A stretch of DNA of 64,000 nt from Providencia rettgeri (lineage in GTDB: Bacteria > Pseudomonadota > Gammaproteobacteria > Enterobacterales > Enterobacteriaceae): assembly GCF_023205015.1 (NCBI RefSeq), contig NZ_CP096258.1, forward strand, positions 2,480,001 through 2,544,000, written 5' to 3'. Below the pieces are notes generated by a model. The model ran no database searches. It had not been told where the DNA came from and worked only from the letters and a program-made list of their open reading frames with translations. The translations under genes were made by a program, and so were the position numbers. Of the stretch, positions 54,937 through 63,495 are shown piece by piece. The first letter of the stretch is position 1. Each line of letters starts with the position of its first letter.

Positions 54937-56088
54937 ATGGATCGCCGTTCGTTTCTTAAATCCACATCATTAGTTGCAGGTGGGCTTGCACTTAACTCAT
55001 TGTTTAATCATGCAGTTGCACAAAATAATAACATTGTCTTGCCGAGTGAAAAACACCCATTACTATTGAATTTCAATGAAAATTCATTAGGGATGTCCGA
55101 AAATGCTAAAGAAGCTATCATCAAGGCATTACCTAATGCATTTCGCTACCCTGATGATGCTCGTGCTGAATTACAGCAGAATATTGGTGAGCTCTACAAT
55201 TTGTCTGATAAGCACATCAGCATAGGTAATGGTTCATCTGAAACCATTCAAGCTGCTGTTGCCATGTTAGCTGCTAAAGCAAATAAACTCGGTAAAAAAA
55301 TTCAATTAGTCACCCCTGATCCAACATTCAATTATGCAGAACTTTATTCTCTGCCATTGAATATAACGATAACGAAAGTGCCTTTAAAAACCGATCTATC
55401 ATTTGATTTAGAAAAAATGGAACAAGCTGCTGATGATTTTAACGGTCTATCAATGGTTTATATTTGTAATCCAAATAATCCGACGGCAATGATCACACCT
55501 CACAGCCAGCTTGATAAGTGGATGAGTAAAAAATCTGACAACACATTTTTTATCGTTGATGAAGCTTATGCTGAATTTGTTGAAGACCCAGACTTTATCA
55601 GTGCCATTGAGTTAGTCAAAAAAGGCCAGAATAACTTGATCGTCACACGCACCTTCTCAAAAATTTTCGCCTTAGCAGGATTAAGAGTTGGCTATGGTGT
55701 TGCAACTCCCGACGTTATTGCTGCTGTAGACGAGTTTTTATCTATTGATAACACCAATACAGCAGGAGCTGTTGCTGCAATAGCATCGCTAAAGGACAAA
55801 CCCTTTATTGAATACAGCCTGAAATCTAACAATACATCGAGAAAAATTGTGGAAAAGGCATTAAATGAAATTGGGCTAGAATACGCTCCATCACAGGCTA
55901 ATTTTATTTTTCATAAAGTCAAAGGTGATGTAAAAACCTATCAGCAGCGTATGGCAGAGGCACATGTAATGGTTGGCCGTGAATTTCCACCAGCGATTGG
56001 CTGGAATAGATTAACGCTAGGCACCCCTGAGGAAATGCAGCAATTTGTTGTGATACTAAAACAATTCCATGAAAAAGGGTGGGTATAA
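54937..56088 (+). CDS. Tat-exported PLP-dependent aminotransferase
   Basis: 383 residues. The N-terminus MDRRSFLKSTSLVAGGLAL, ending near AVA, is a twin-arginine export signal, so the folded enzyme should act in the periplasm. The rest is a fold-type I (HisC-like) aminotransferase: NPNNPT at about 178, DEAYAEF at 208-214 and the PLP lysine Lys242 in RTFSKIFALAGLRVGYG. The C-terminal part has SQANFIFHK and a final arginine region (GWNRLTLGTPEEM). Most such enzymes are cytoplasmic; export is unusual. Substrate unknown; it lies alone, not in a histidine operon. TAGGGA precedes the ATG. Confidence 0.88.
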   Translation: MDRRSFLKSTSLVAGGLALNSLFNHAVAQNNNIVLPSEKHPLLLNFNENSLGMSENAKEAIIKALPNAFRYPDDARAELQQNIGELYNLSDKHISIGNGSSETIQAAVAMLAAKANKLGKKIQLVTPDPTFNYAELYSLPLNITITKVPLKTDLSFDLEKMEQAADDFNGLSMVYICNPNNPTAMITPHSQLDKWMSKKSDNTFFIVDEAYAEFVEDPDFISAIELVKKGQNNLIVTRTFSKIFALAGLRVGYGVATPDVIAAVDEFLSIDNTNTAGAVAAIASLKDKPFIEYSLKSNNTSRKIVEKALNEIGLEYAPSQANFIFHKVKGDVKTYQQRMAEAHVMVGREFPPAIGWNRLTLGTPEEMQQFVVILKQFHEKGWV

Positions 56089-56107
56089 ATTAAGTCCCCC
56101 AGAAACC

Positions 56108-56141
56108 CAGAAAGGGCAGCTCAAGCTGCTCTTTCTGTTTA
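56108..56141. terminator. Terminator between convergent genes
   Basis: Stem CAGAAAGGGCAGCT/AGCTGCTCTTTCTG with one wobble pair, then TTT, between gene ends at 56088 and 56139. Confidence 0.75.
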
Positions 56142-56483
56142 AAATGGCCCTTTAAATATAAAAAAGGCGCCTGCAAAAATAAGAATAAAACCGATTAAAT
56201 GGTTAATGGTAAAACTTTCACCTAAATACAATACCGAAAAAAGAACAAATACACAGAGCGTTATCACCTCCTGCATTGTTTTCAATTCAGCCGCACTGTA
56301 GTACTGGTGTCCTAACCGATTAGCCGGTACCGCAAAACAGTATTCAACCAAGGCGATTAACCAACTAAAGAAAATAACAACATACAACGGTTTTGTTGTG
56401 AATTTTAAATGCCCATACCAAGCAAACATCATAAATACATTTGAAATAATAAGTAAGAATACTGGGTAAAGTTTAATTAACAT
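56139..56483 (-). CDS. DUF486 family membrane protein
   Basis: 114 residues, four membrane spans. Family blocks: ISNVFMMFAWYGHLKF, SWLIALVEYCFAVPANRLG, MQEVITLCVFVLFSVLYLGES and IFAGAFFIFK. DUF486 proteins belong to the drug/metabolite transporter group and are of unknown function. The ribosome site is weak. Confidence 0.85.
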   Translation of the reverse strand: MLIKLYPVFLLIISNVFMMFAWYGHLKFTTKPLYVVIFFSWLIALVEYCFAVPANRLGHQYYSAAELKTMQEVITLCVFVLFSVLYLGESFTINHLIGFILIFAGAFFIFKGPF

Positions 56484-56618
56484 GCTGATTCAATAGACAA
56501 AGAATAGATAATCGATATTATGGGGTTAGAACTAATATATTGCCATAGACTCCCATAAATACCCCTGGTTCTTCATATCACAAATTTAAGCGTATTTAGC
56601 AATCATTACGAGGTAATA

Positions 56619-57110
56619 ATGAATATTAAATATGAATTAATGACACAGGTTGATTGTCCCGCTGTCGCTCAATTATTGCAATCTAATTCTGAATCCCAAC
56701 AAGGTGGGTTACTTGGTGAATATCCCCAAGCCAAAGTTAACGCAATGTTTGCAGGAAGTCTAACCACCATTATAGCTCGGGATGCAAATAAAATTATTGC
56801 GGTTGTGTTTAGCTTTGACTCTCACTCTTCATCCTTACCCCCTATAGCACATTTAATTATTAAACAGCATGCAGACATCATACGAGGCAACTGGTTTTAT
56901 GGCCCTGTTTGTATTGATAATGATTATAGGGGGAAGAATATTCTCAAAAACCTTTTTGATGAAATTAGTTCGTACAATCAAGGAAAACCCGTTGCTTTTA
57001 TCAATGCAGATAATCTCAGGTCTCTTTTCGCACATAAAAAAATAGGTATGAGTAATATCACTGATTTTGAATTTGATGGCACAACATATCATTTAATGAT
57101 CGGAAAATAA
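56619..57110 (+). CDS. GNAT-family N-acetyltransferase
   Basis: 163 residues. The fold fits GNAT: an N-terminal helix pair, central strands (LTTIIARDANKIIAVVFSF), the acetyl-CoA segment GPVCIDNDYRGKNILKNLFDEI and the last part FINADNLRSLFAHKKIGM. GAGG precedes the ATG. The substrate is unknown. Confidence 0.8.
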   Translation: MNIKYELMTQVDCPAVAQLLQSNSESQQGGLLGEYPQAKVNAMFAGSLTTIIARDANKIIAVVFSFDSHSSSLPPIAHLIIKQHADIIRGNWFYGPVCIDNDYRGKNILKNLFDEISSYNQGKPVAFINADNLRSLFAHKKIGMSNITDFEFDGTTYHLMIGK

Positions 57111-57194
57111 ATGTACTGTTTAGTACACTTTTTGGTTTCAACTTACTTATTTTTTGCTACACTGTGACAAATTATTGTATACAGAGGTATATTT

Positions 57195-57977
57195 ATGACC
57201 GATTACACGAGTGCAAATCAAAAAGCATGGGATAAACAAGCAGAATCACAACTTGCTTGGTCAAAACCTGTTGATTCCAAAACTATCCATGATGCCAAAC
57301 AAGGTAAATGGCAGGTTCATTTAACGCCGACACCTGTTGATGCAGCTTGGTTAGGTGATATAAAAGATAAAAAAATTCTCTGCTTAGCCTCAGCGGGAGG
57401 ACAACAAGCTCCAGTACTCGCCGCAGCGGGAGCAAATGTGACTGTATTTGACTTTTCTCAGAAACAACTTGAGCAAGACAAAATGGTGGCGGAAAGGGAT
57501 AATTTAACATTAGAGATTGTTCAGGGTGACATGCGCTCATTACACATGTTTGCGGATGAAACCTTTGATATCATATTCCACCCTATTTCTAATTTATATA
57601 TTCCAGATGTTAACCCTGTCTGGCAAGAATGCCACCGTGTATTAAAAACCAATGGGCGCCTATTATCTAGCTTTTATAACCCGATTCTTTCTATTGGCGA
57701 ACGAGATAAACACTATGATGAGCAAGGCATAATAAAGCCAAGCTATACTATGCCGTACTCCGAGCTATCTACTTTATCAACAGAGCAAATAGCACAAAAA
57801 CAGGCAAGACAAGAAGCGTTTGTATTCGGTCACTCACTGACAGATCTAATTGGTGGGCAAATAAAAGCGGGCTTTTCTATCACAGGTTTTAAAGAAGACT
57901 GGCAACCTAATCCACGGTTCGTTATCGATAATTATCTACCAACATTCCTAACGACAATGGCAATTAAGGCCAATTAA
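57195..57977 (+). CDS. Class I SAM-dependent methyltransferase
   Basis: 260 residues. Methyltransferase motifs: CLASAGGQQAPVLAAAGANVTVFDFS for SAM binding, EIVQGDMRSLHMFADETFDII, then YIPDVNPVWQECHRVLKTNGRLLSSFYNP. It starts NQKAWDKQAE, common in this UbiE-like group. AGAGG lies 7 bases before the ATG. Substrate unknown. Confidence 0.88.
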   Translation: MTDYTSANQKAWDKQAESQLAWSKPVDSKTIHDAKQGKWQVHLTPTPVDAAWLGDIKDKKILCLASAGGQQAPVLAAAGANVTVFDFSQKQLEQDKMVAERDNLTLEIVQGDMRSLHMFADETFDIIFHPISNLYIPDVNPVWQECHRVLKTNGRLLSSFYNPILSIGERDKHYDEQGIIKPSYTMPYSELSTLSTEQIAQKQARQEAFVFGHSLTDLIGGQIKAGFSITGFKEDWQPNPRFVIDNYLPTFLTTMAIKAN

Positions 57978-57987
57978 TATTATTGAC

Positions 57988-58014
57988 GCTCGTTGTGTTA
58001 GGCACTCAACGAGC
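57988..58014. terminator. Hairpin between convergent genes
   Basis: Stem GCTCGTTG/CAACGAGC with an 11-base loop; T tract weak. Confidence 0.45.
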
Positions 58015-58024
58015 AGTTATTAAC

Positions 58025-58423
58025 TTAGCTTCTTTTACAGTACCTATCCCAGACCGCTTCAAATTGCTCTGCGGGGATAATATCATCAGTTTTTTCCACA
58101 AAAGGAATGGATATCATTACTTTACCAGCTCTATTTTTATGAAGTCTAACGATAAACCTTTTATAGCCATGAGGTAATTCATTTTCAAAGCCAAAGACTT
58201 CACCACAATAATAGCCCGTTTCATCCCCTTCCTCACTTTTCGTCAATACATAATATTGAACATTTTTATAACTCGCGGCTGATGGGTAGGCAAGAAAATC
58301 TTCGACAGAACTTTTAACTCGGCTCTCTGTATCTAATTCAGGATCAAGTGTAACTTCAGTCATAATTCCTGCAATATATGCACACCCAGCTACTAACAAT
58401 AATACCAAGGCTCTTAATAACAT
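58025..58423 (-). CDS. Small envelope protein of unknown function, possible lipoprotein
   Basis: 132 residues from ATG 58423. The N-terminus LLRALVLLLVAGCAYIAG may be a lipoprotein signal with Cys14, or a plain membrane anchor. The mature part has SSVEDFLAYPSAASYKNVQY, GYYCGEVFGFENELP, RFIVRLHKNRAG and a late Cys in RYCKR, the same order as the protein at 53294-53671. A TTG at 58441 would add six residues. Function unknown. Confidence 0.72.
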   Translation of the reverse strand: MLLRALVLLLVAGCAYIAGIMTEVTLDPELDTESRVKSSVEDFLAYPSAASYKNVQYYVLTKSEEGDETGYYCGEVFGFENELPHGYKRFIVRLHKNRAGKVMISIPFVEKTDDIIPAEQFEAVWDRYCKRS

Positions 58424-58575
58424 TTTAATAATACAGCTCAATAGAAAACACTGGCTATCATTATAGTTAATAATTAAATTTTTGCGACTCTACCCAAGTG
58501 TGCTTAAGCCGTCAGCTTATCGTACTTCTTTAGTTTTTATTATCGCTTTCAGTTAATTATATCTCCCAATGTTAT

Positions 58576-58914
58576 CTATTGAGTGAGTTGCCACATATAA
58601 ACTAATATTGCCGCTGTTATTATCCAAATAACCGTTGCAATAGTTAAACTTCCCCAAGCTGTGATTTTTGTTGCTAATAAATATACCGTTAATAAATACA
58701 TTGCATAAGGAATGAGAGACCACAAGCCAAACAGTGCAGTTTTTCTGAGAGCTTCCGAACCTTGTTCTTGAACAACGATAACATGTGCTATTAATGCAAA
58801 TGTAGGGAAAAGAGGAACTAATCCGGCAATGTAGTAAATTTTACTACGCGAAAATAGCGCAATAACCAATACAGCTAAAGCACCTAAAAAGCATTTAAAG
58901 AGTAAAGAAAACAT
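58576..58914 (-). CDS. glpM: GlpM family membrane protein
   Basis: 112 residues, four spans. It follows GlpM closely: KCFLGALAVLVIALFSRSKIYYIAGLVPLFPTFALIAHVIV and ALFGLWSLIPYAMYLLTVY. GlpM was linked to alginate production in Pseudomonas and is an inner-membrane protein of unknown biochemical role. A single gene here. Confidence 0.85.
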   Translation of the reverse strand: MFSLLFKCFLGALAVLVIALFSRSKIYYIAGLVPLFPTFALIAHVIVVQEQGSEALRKTALFGLWSLIPYAMYLLTVYLLATKITAWGSLTIATVIWIITAAILVYMWQLTQ

Positions 58915-59269
58915 ACCGCACTCAATACTTAAATTTTAAACATTGACTATTATTATCACAAATAATTTGTAAGTTAACTGTATTGTCGCTATCAATGTAC
59001 AACTATTGTGTCCTTTCACTTCCCCAAATGAGTAAAAACACTTAATTAACTTCAATTTTATGAGCTAAGTCAAATTGTTGGATATAAAGTATCCAGAACG
59101 AGTGCCGATACATTTATTTAGTCCCTGCGCTTGAGGCTTTCGCGTGACTACATATAACTTTTTAGCTATCGGACAGCTTCGATTTGCTCATGGTTAATCA
59201 CGTTATGTTTAGACGTCGTATTTAGTATGTGTGAAACACACTACTCGATGGTATGAAAGGAAATAATCA
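58915..59269. other. glpM-chemoreceptor divergent region
   Basis: 355 bp holding the sigma-28 promoter and, after it, a leader of about 150 bases with no reading frame. Confidence 0.6.
59085..59111 (+). promoter_or_regulatory. Sigma-28 (FliA) promoter of the chemoreceptor gene
   Basis: TAAAGTAT, 11 bases, then GCCGATAC: the consensus TAAAGTTT-N11-GCCGATAA with two changes. It places the chemoreceptor in the flagellar class 3 regulon. Confidence 0.88.
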
Positions 59270-60937
59270 ATGATGTCTGGTAATTTAAAAAAAATTAATT
59301 TTAGTTCAACTAAGTTCTCTTTTTCTGGTTTTAAGACAACAACTCTAGTCTGGTTTATTTCAGGCCTGCTGATCGCCCTTCTTCTTTCAACTTGTTGGTT
59401 TTTCTTTAGTTCTTTAAAACAATATCAAGAGACATTAACCCAACTCGATACTATCTATAACGAACAAACTCAACTAAACAATACATGGCAATCTTTATTA
59501 CAAGCACGAAATACATTAAATCGGGCTAGCTCTCGCCATTTATTAGTTATTAATAAGATGAAAACATCAAATACTGACATAGATAGCCTCATCGCGTTTT
59601 ATCATAAAAAAATAGCTGAAACGGCTAATTATTGGGATGCATTTACAACCGTTTCCATCTACAAAAATGGTGACCAATTTGCTGAGCTAGAAAAATCCTA
59701 TAACGCGTTATACGCTGCATTAAATGAGCTTTCCGTTTTTTTAGTTCAAGGAAAAACATATGACTTTTTAAACCAGCCGACTCAGGGATTTCAGGACACA
59801 TTTGAGAAAAACTACGTAAAATATCATCAACAATTAAATAGTAGCTATCATGATATTGCTCTCGCAAGTGAGCAGCTATATAAACAAAGTTTGATTGGCT
59901 TAATCGTTACTATCTCAATCGTTATCCTCGTAACTCTGTTTATTCGCTTTATTCTACAGCTTTTCTTTATTCGCCCACTAAACCAAGTTATTGATGGTAT
60001 TGAAAAAGTTAGCCATGGCGTTTTATACCATCGCTTTGATAACAAAGGTTTATATGAAATCAAATTACTTAAACAGCATGTCTCTAATATGCAAAGCAAA
60101 CTGATTGATATCGTCAAAAATATTTATGACAACACTCACCATATAAAAGTTGAACTTGGTGATATCACCCAGATGAATCATGACCTTTCTATTCGAGCAG
60201 ATCAACAAGCCGCCGCCATTGTTGAAACAGCAGCCAGCGTCGAAGAACTCGATTCCTCTTTTAAATTAAACACCGCTCACACTAATCAATCGTGCAAATT
60301 AATGTCAGAGACGAGTGTAACAATTGATAAGAGTAATGAGCTTATCTCTGATGTTGTTGAAAATATGGATGATATTGTCGATTTTTCGAAAGAAATTAGT
60401 AAAATCACCTCAACCATTGATAACATTGCGTTTCAAACTAATTTATTAGCATTGAATGCCGCTGTAGAGGCAGCAAGAGTAGGCGAACATGGCAAAGGGT
60501 TCGCCGTCGTCGCAAATGAAGTCCGCGAATTATCCATTAGTTGCACTCAAGCATCCAAAGAAATCAAGCTATTAATTAATAATTCAAATGATAAAATTAA
60601 TCACTGTTTCCAATTAGCTGCAGATGCAAATGACAATATTGTTTCAATTGCACAAGATACATCTAATATCAATGAGATGATCCAAAGTGTTGCGCTTGCC
60701 TCAAATGAACAAACCCATGGTGTTAGCCAAATACACCTAGCAATCAATGAATTAGACAACACTACACAAGCGAATGCAACCATGACTCGTGAATTGCAAT
60801 CGTCCTTAAGAGCTTTGGAGTCCCAATCAGATTTATTAGAGGATATTATTTCTATTTTTCGCATTGAACCCAAAAGTGAACATGAAATAGATAGTGATAC
60901 TCTTGAAGAGGTTAAAAAAGTAAAACAGTTTGTCTAA
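59270..60937 (+). CDS. Methyl-accepting chemotaxis protein
   Basis: 555 residues. First span about 27-50, periplasmic four-helix-type sensor domain to about 205, second span about 207-230, HAMP (RPLNQVIDGIEKVSHG), coiled coil with methylation-type helices, and the signalling tip near 383-425 (IAFQTNLLALNAAVEAARVGEHGKGFAVVANEVR). No CheR-binding pentapeptide at the C-terminus, so adaptation would depend on other receptors. AAGGA precedes two adjacent ATGs (59270, 59273). Ligand unknown. Confidence 0.94.
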   Translation: MMSGNLKKINFSSTKFSFSGFKTTTLVWFISGLLIALLLSTCWFFFSSLKQYQETLTQLDTIYNEQTQLNNTWQSLLQARNTLNRASSRHLLVINKMKTSNTDIDSLIAFYHKKIAETANYWDAFTTVSIYKNGDQFAELEKSYNALYAALNELSVFLVQGKTYDFLNQPTQGFQDTFEKNYVKYHQQLNSSYHDIALASEQLYKQSLIGLIVTISIVILVTLFIRFILQLFFIRPLNQVIDGIEKVSHGVLYHRFDNKGLYEIKLLKQHVSNMQSKLIDIVKNIYDNTHHIKVELGDITQMNHDLSIRADQQAAAIVETAASVEELDSSFKLNTAHTNQSCKLMSETSVTIDKSNELISDVVENMDDIVDFSKEISKITSTIDNIAFQTNLLALNAAVEAARVGEHGKGFAVVANEVRELSISCTQASKEIKLLINNSNDKINHCFQLAADANDNIVSIAQDTSNINEMIQSVALASNEQTHGVSQIHLAINELDNTTQANATMTRELQSSLRALESQSDLLEDIISIFRIEPKSEHEIDSDTLEEVKKVKQFV

Positions 60938-61115
60938 TAAGATATAGCATTTTATTTAGGGGGTTGACTTTCGATCGTCGCCTCCAACATTTTTATCGTT
61001 TTCTGCGTTACTTCCATCGTTTCCTCAATTTTTGTTACTGTATTTATAGCCATTTAATACTTTTTAGTGTTTATCTGATATAACGATTACAATTACTGCT
61101 ATTAAACATGAGTTC
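60938..61115. other. Spacer with a possible 33-codon minus-strand frame
   Basis: Between the chemoreceptor and the MBL remnant. The minus strand from 61053 to 60952 encodes 33 residues with a helical, coiled-coil-like pattern (TKIEETMEVTQKTIKMLEA). The ribosome site is weak, so I list it only as a possibility. Confidence 0.25.
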
Positions 61116-61286
61116 ATGATGACAATAAAAATTACTGTTCTTGTCGACAATAATACCCTAATCGATAGTTACTTTTGCGGTGAACCTGGTGTCTGCTACT
61201 ATATCGAGGCCGATAATAAAAAAATATTATTCGATACCGGCTATTCAGACAAGGTAAAATCTGGTTTTTTATTAGGCTTTACCTAA
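61116..61286 (+). pseudogene. Remnant of an MBL-fold metallohydrolase gene
   Basis: A 56-residue frame: MTIKITVLVDNNTLID, then CGEPGVCYYIEADNKKILFDTGYSD, matches the first ~50 residues of a metallo-beta-lactamase-fold group of about 250-280 residues. After LFDTGYSDKVK it changes to SGFLLGFT and stops; the HxHxDH zinc motif and everything after are missing, and the 36 bases before the next gene cannot hold them. A deletion most likely removed the rest. Confidence 0.7.
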
Positions 61287-61322
61287 ATTAACAATATTAA
61301 ACACCTGATAAATAATGAAGGT

Positions 61323-61727
61323 TTAAGTTCTTGAGCCTAAATCTTCATCCTTATTACTGCCTTTAACCATTCTTGTCATTTCTTCGCAACGGATAATTTT
61401 CCCATCTTCTATTTGAAAACAAGCAAATACCTCAAATTCACTTATTGAGCCATCTTTTTTAGTCGCTTTTGCCAGATGTTGAGTATGCACACACCCATCC
61501 CCCTCCGCGATAGATTTAATGGTAATAACGATCGACTCAGTGGCTTGCTTCAATACCTGCAAGTGTGTAATAAACTCATTAAAATCAATTTGTTTACCAT
61601 CAACAACTTGAATGTATTTATCTGAAAAATATTGTTTCGCCACAGACAATGAACCAATGTCCTCACCCAATACTGCGTTCAGTGCCTGTATAACCCATTG
61701 TGCGTTAGTCATATGTGCATTAGTCAT
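61323..61727 (-). CDS. SnoaL-like (NTF2-fold) protein
   Basis: 134 residues of NTF2/SnoaL type: a helical N-terminus, FSDKYIQVVDGKQIDFNEFITHL, then strands with VFACFQIEDGKIIRCEEMTRMV. Such proteins are small enzymes or binding proteins with varied roles. AAGGG precedes the ATG at 61727; a second ATG follows five codons on. A perfect 24-bp palindrome lies immediately upstream. Confidence 0.82.
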   Translation of the reverse strand: MTNAHMTNAQWVIQALNAVLGEDIGSLSVAKQYFSDKYIQVVDGKQIDFNEFITHLQVLKQATESIVITIKSIAEGDGCVHTQHLAKATKKDGSISEFEVFACFQIEDGKIIRCEEMTRMVKGSNKDEDLGSRT

Positions 61728-61739
61728 ATTTTATCCCTT

Positions 61740-61763
61740 ATTATAAATAATATTATTTATAAT
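61740..61763 (-). promoter_or_regulatory. Perfect 24-bp palindrome ahead of the SnoaL-like gene
   Basis: ATTATAAATAAT and its exact complement are joined without a gap, 12 bases before the ATG. It may be an operator for a dimeric repressor such as a TetR or MarR protein; no regulator gene is adjacent. Confidence 0.5.
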
Positions 61764-62063
61764 TGTTATGGGTGTATTATTTTTCATTTCAAGTCAAAAT
61801 AGAATTTATTATCTTTAAATTCTCACCTTTACACTATCTTCTAATAATTTATCCGTGATTTAACCTGAAGAATGGCACTTAATTTTATGCTTTTTGTCCC
61901 TTTTCTATATCACGATAATTTTTTGCGTAAACAATCAAAAATTTATTTCTTATTCATCAATTTTAGTTTGGTTTTATTGGTGTTTTCAATTAATTACTCA
62001 TTAACCCACTTTATGCGTAATTGAATCCCCTATAAAGAACTTCACTTTTATGCTTACGCCGAT

Positions 62064-62092
62064 TTGGATTAAGGCTTAAGAACTGGTATTAT
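62064..62092 (+). promoter_or_regulatory. Predicted promoter of the small-RNA candidate
   Basis: TTGGAT at 62064-62069 and TATTAT at 62087-62092 with a 17-base spacer, no gene in front. Confidence 0.5.
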
Positions 62093-62098
62093 TTAGTG

Positions 62099-62182
62099 GT
62101 CTATCTAAGCAATAGACGCCTTATAACAATAACTATAAATATACATTTCCATTAGATACCCCTGCTTGCAGGGGCTTTTTTT
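62099..62182 (+). ncRNA. Candidate Hfq-type small RNA
   Basis: About 84 bases between the predicted promoter and a terminator. A 5' hairpin GTCTAT/ATAGAC, an unpaired A/U-rich middle, then stem CCCCTG/CAGGGG with loop CTTG and seven T residues (62159-62182). No upstream gene needs this terminator: the nearest on this strand ends at 61286. I do not recognise it as a known RNA. Confidence 0.45.
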
Positions 62183-62468
62183 GCTAAACAATGATATATA
62201 ATGAAAAAAGTCATTGCCAACCTCATAGCCCAGTCCCATCTTTTTGAGCACACTGAGAATTCCTTAACTAAACGTCTAGTCAGCTTAAGCAGATTATCAA
62301 TACTTTATTAGTTGGTTCATTAAACTATCAATAAAGGATAGCATCATATTTACGCTATTACACAATGGGTTATACTAATATAGCGTTTGCACTTCTCATT
62401 AAATTTGAACCGATGAGTAAAGTACACTCTGAAAATTTAAGATATCTATTTATAACTCGGGAAAATAA

Positions 62469-63355
62469 ATGCAAACTAAAAATACCGGCTCAATTGAGCA
62501 AGATATTCTGGTGTATCTTGTCAATTCTTTCACACAAAATAACACTGGAGGTAACCCTGCGGGTGTCGTTCTAAATCCGCCAGCACTCAGCACTTCACAA
62601 AAAATTGCTATTGCACAACAAGTCGGTTTTTCAGAAACAGCGTTTGTCTATAATAGTGAAGACACTGATTTTGAAGTGGATTTTTATACCGCTGAAGGTG
62701 AAGTCGATTTTTGTGGTCATGCAACATTAGCGGTGTTTTTCACTTTAGCTTCACTTAAGCTAATTTCTTCTGGGTGTTACACCCAAAAAACCAAAGCCGG
62801 TGTTTTAAGTGTGTCTGTTAGCCCAAACAATATCGTTATGGATCAAGCGCTACCAACCTTACGAACTGGGCCTAATATCAATGAAGTTGCAGCAGCCCTT
62901 GGCATAACTCGTGAAATGATTACTGAAACAGGCCTACCTATCATGATAGTTTCAACTGGGTTACCTGACATCATTATTCCAGTTAATACCGGCTATTTAG
63001 ATTTACTGCAGCCTAATTATGAAGCAATAACGAGAATCAGCAAAGAATCAAATGCTATCGGTTTCATGTATTTGAGTTAAGTGAAGATCCTTCAATCACA
63101 GCACATTGTCGAAATTTTGCACCGCTCTATGGGATCAATGAAGAATCAGCAACTGGCAGCGCTAGTGGAGCACTTGGCTGCTATTTGGTCAATTATATCT
63201 TACCGAACGAAACGCAATTTCTATTTGAGCAAGGTCGTGCAATGGGATGCTCCTCCTTGATTCATGTCACTATTCATTCACAAGCAAAAAATATTACTCA
63301 AGTGAAAGTTGGCGGCCAAGCAGCCATGACCGATACGCAAATAATACATATTTAA
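62469..63355 (+). pseudogene. PhzF-family isomerase gene with a frameshift
   Basis: The first frame (62469-63080) gives FTQNNTGGNPAGVVL, the catalytic Glu56 in VGFSETAFVY, and DFCGHATLAVFF, all typical of PhzF. It should continue IGFHVFELSEDPS, but reads IGFMYLS and stops. The expected continuation lies in another frame and runs through ATGSASGALGCYL to a stop at 63355. One missing T in the TTT at 63062-63064 explains it. The full protein would have about 295 residues. Family members are isomerases or epimerases; the substrate is unknown. Confidence 0.88.
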
Positions 63356-63456
63356 CAAAAAATAAGGCTCAAAAATGCAAGGCAGTGGCCATCTTTTAAT
63401 GCCATTTATTCGGTTATTTATCATCACTAGAAAGCTTAGCTAGCTAATATAGAAAC

Positions 63457-63476
63457 TTTTCCCATGGATGGGAAAA
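63457..63476. terminator. Palindromic hairpin between phzF and mmcQ-like gene ends
   Basis: Stem TTTTCCCAT/ATGGGAAAA separated by two bases, between two converging genes. Confidence 0.45.
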
Positions 63477-63495
63477 TCTAGCATATAATAAATAA

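Larger units (their letters stand above)
61764..62468. other. Long intergenic region with a small-RNA candidate
   Basis: 705 bp AT-rich, with the candidate RNA at 62099-62182 as its only structured part. No supported reading frame. Confidence 0.5.
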
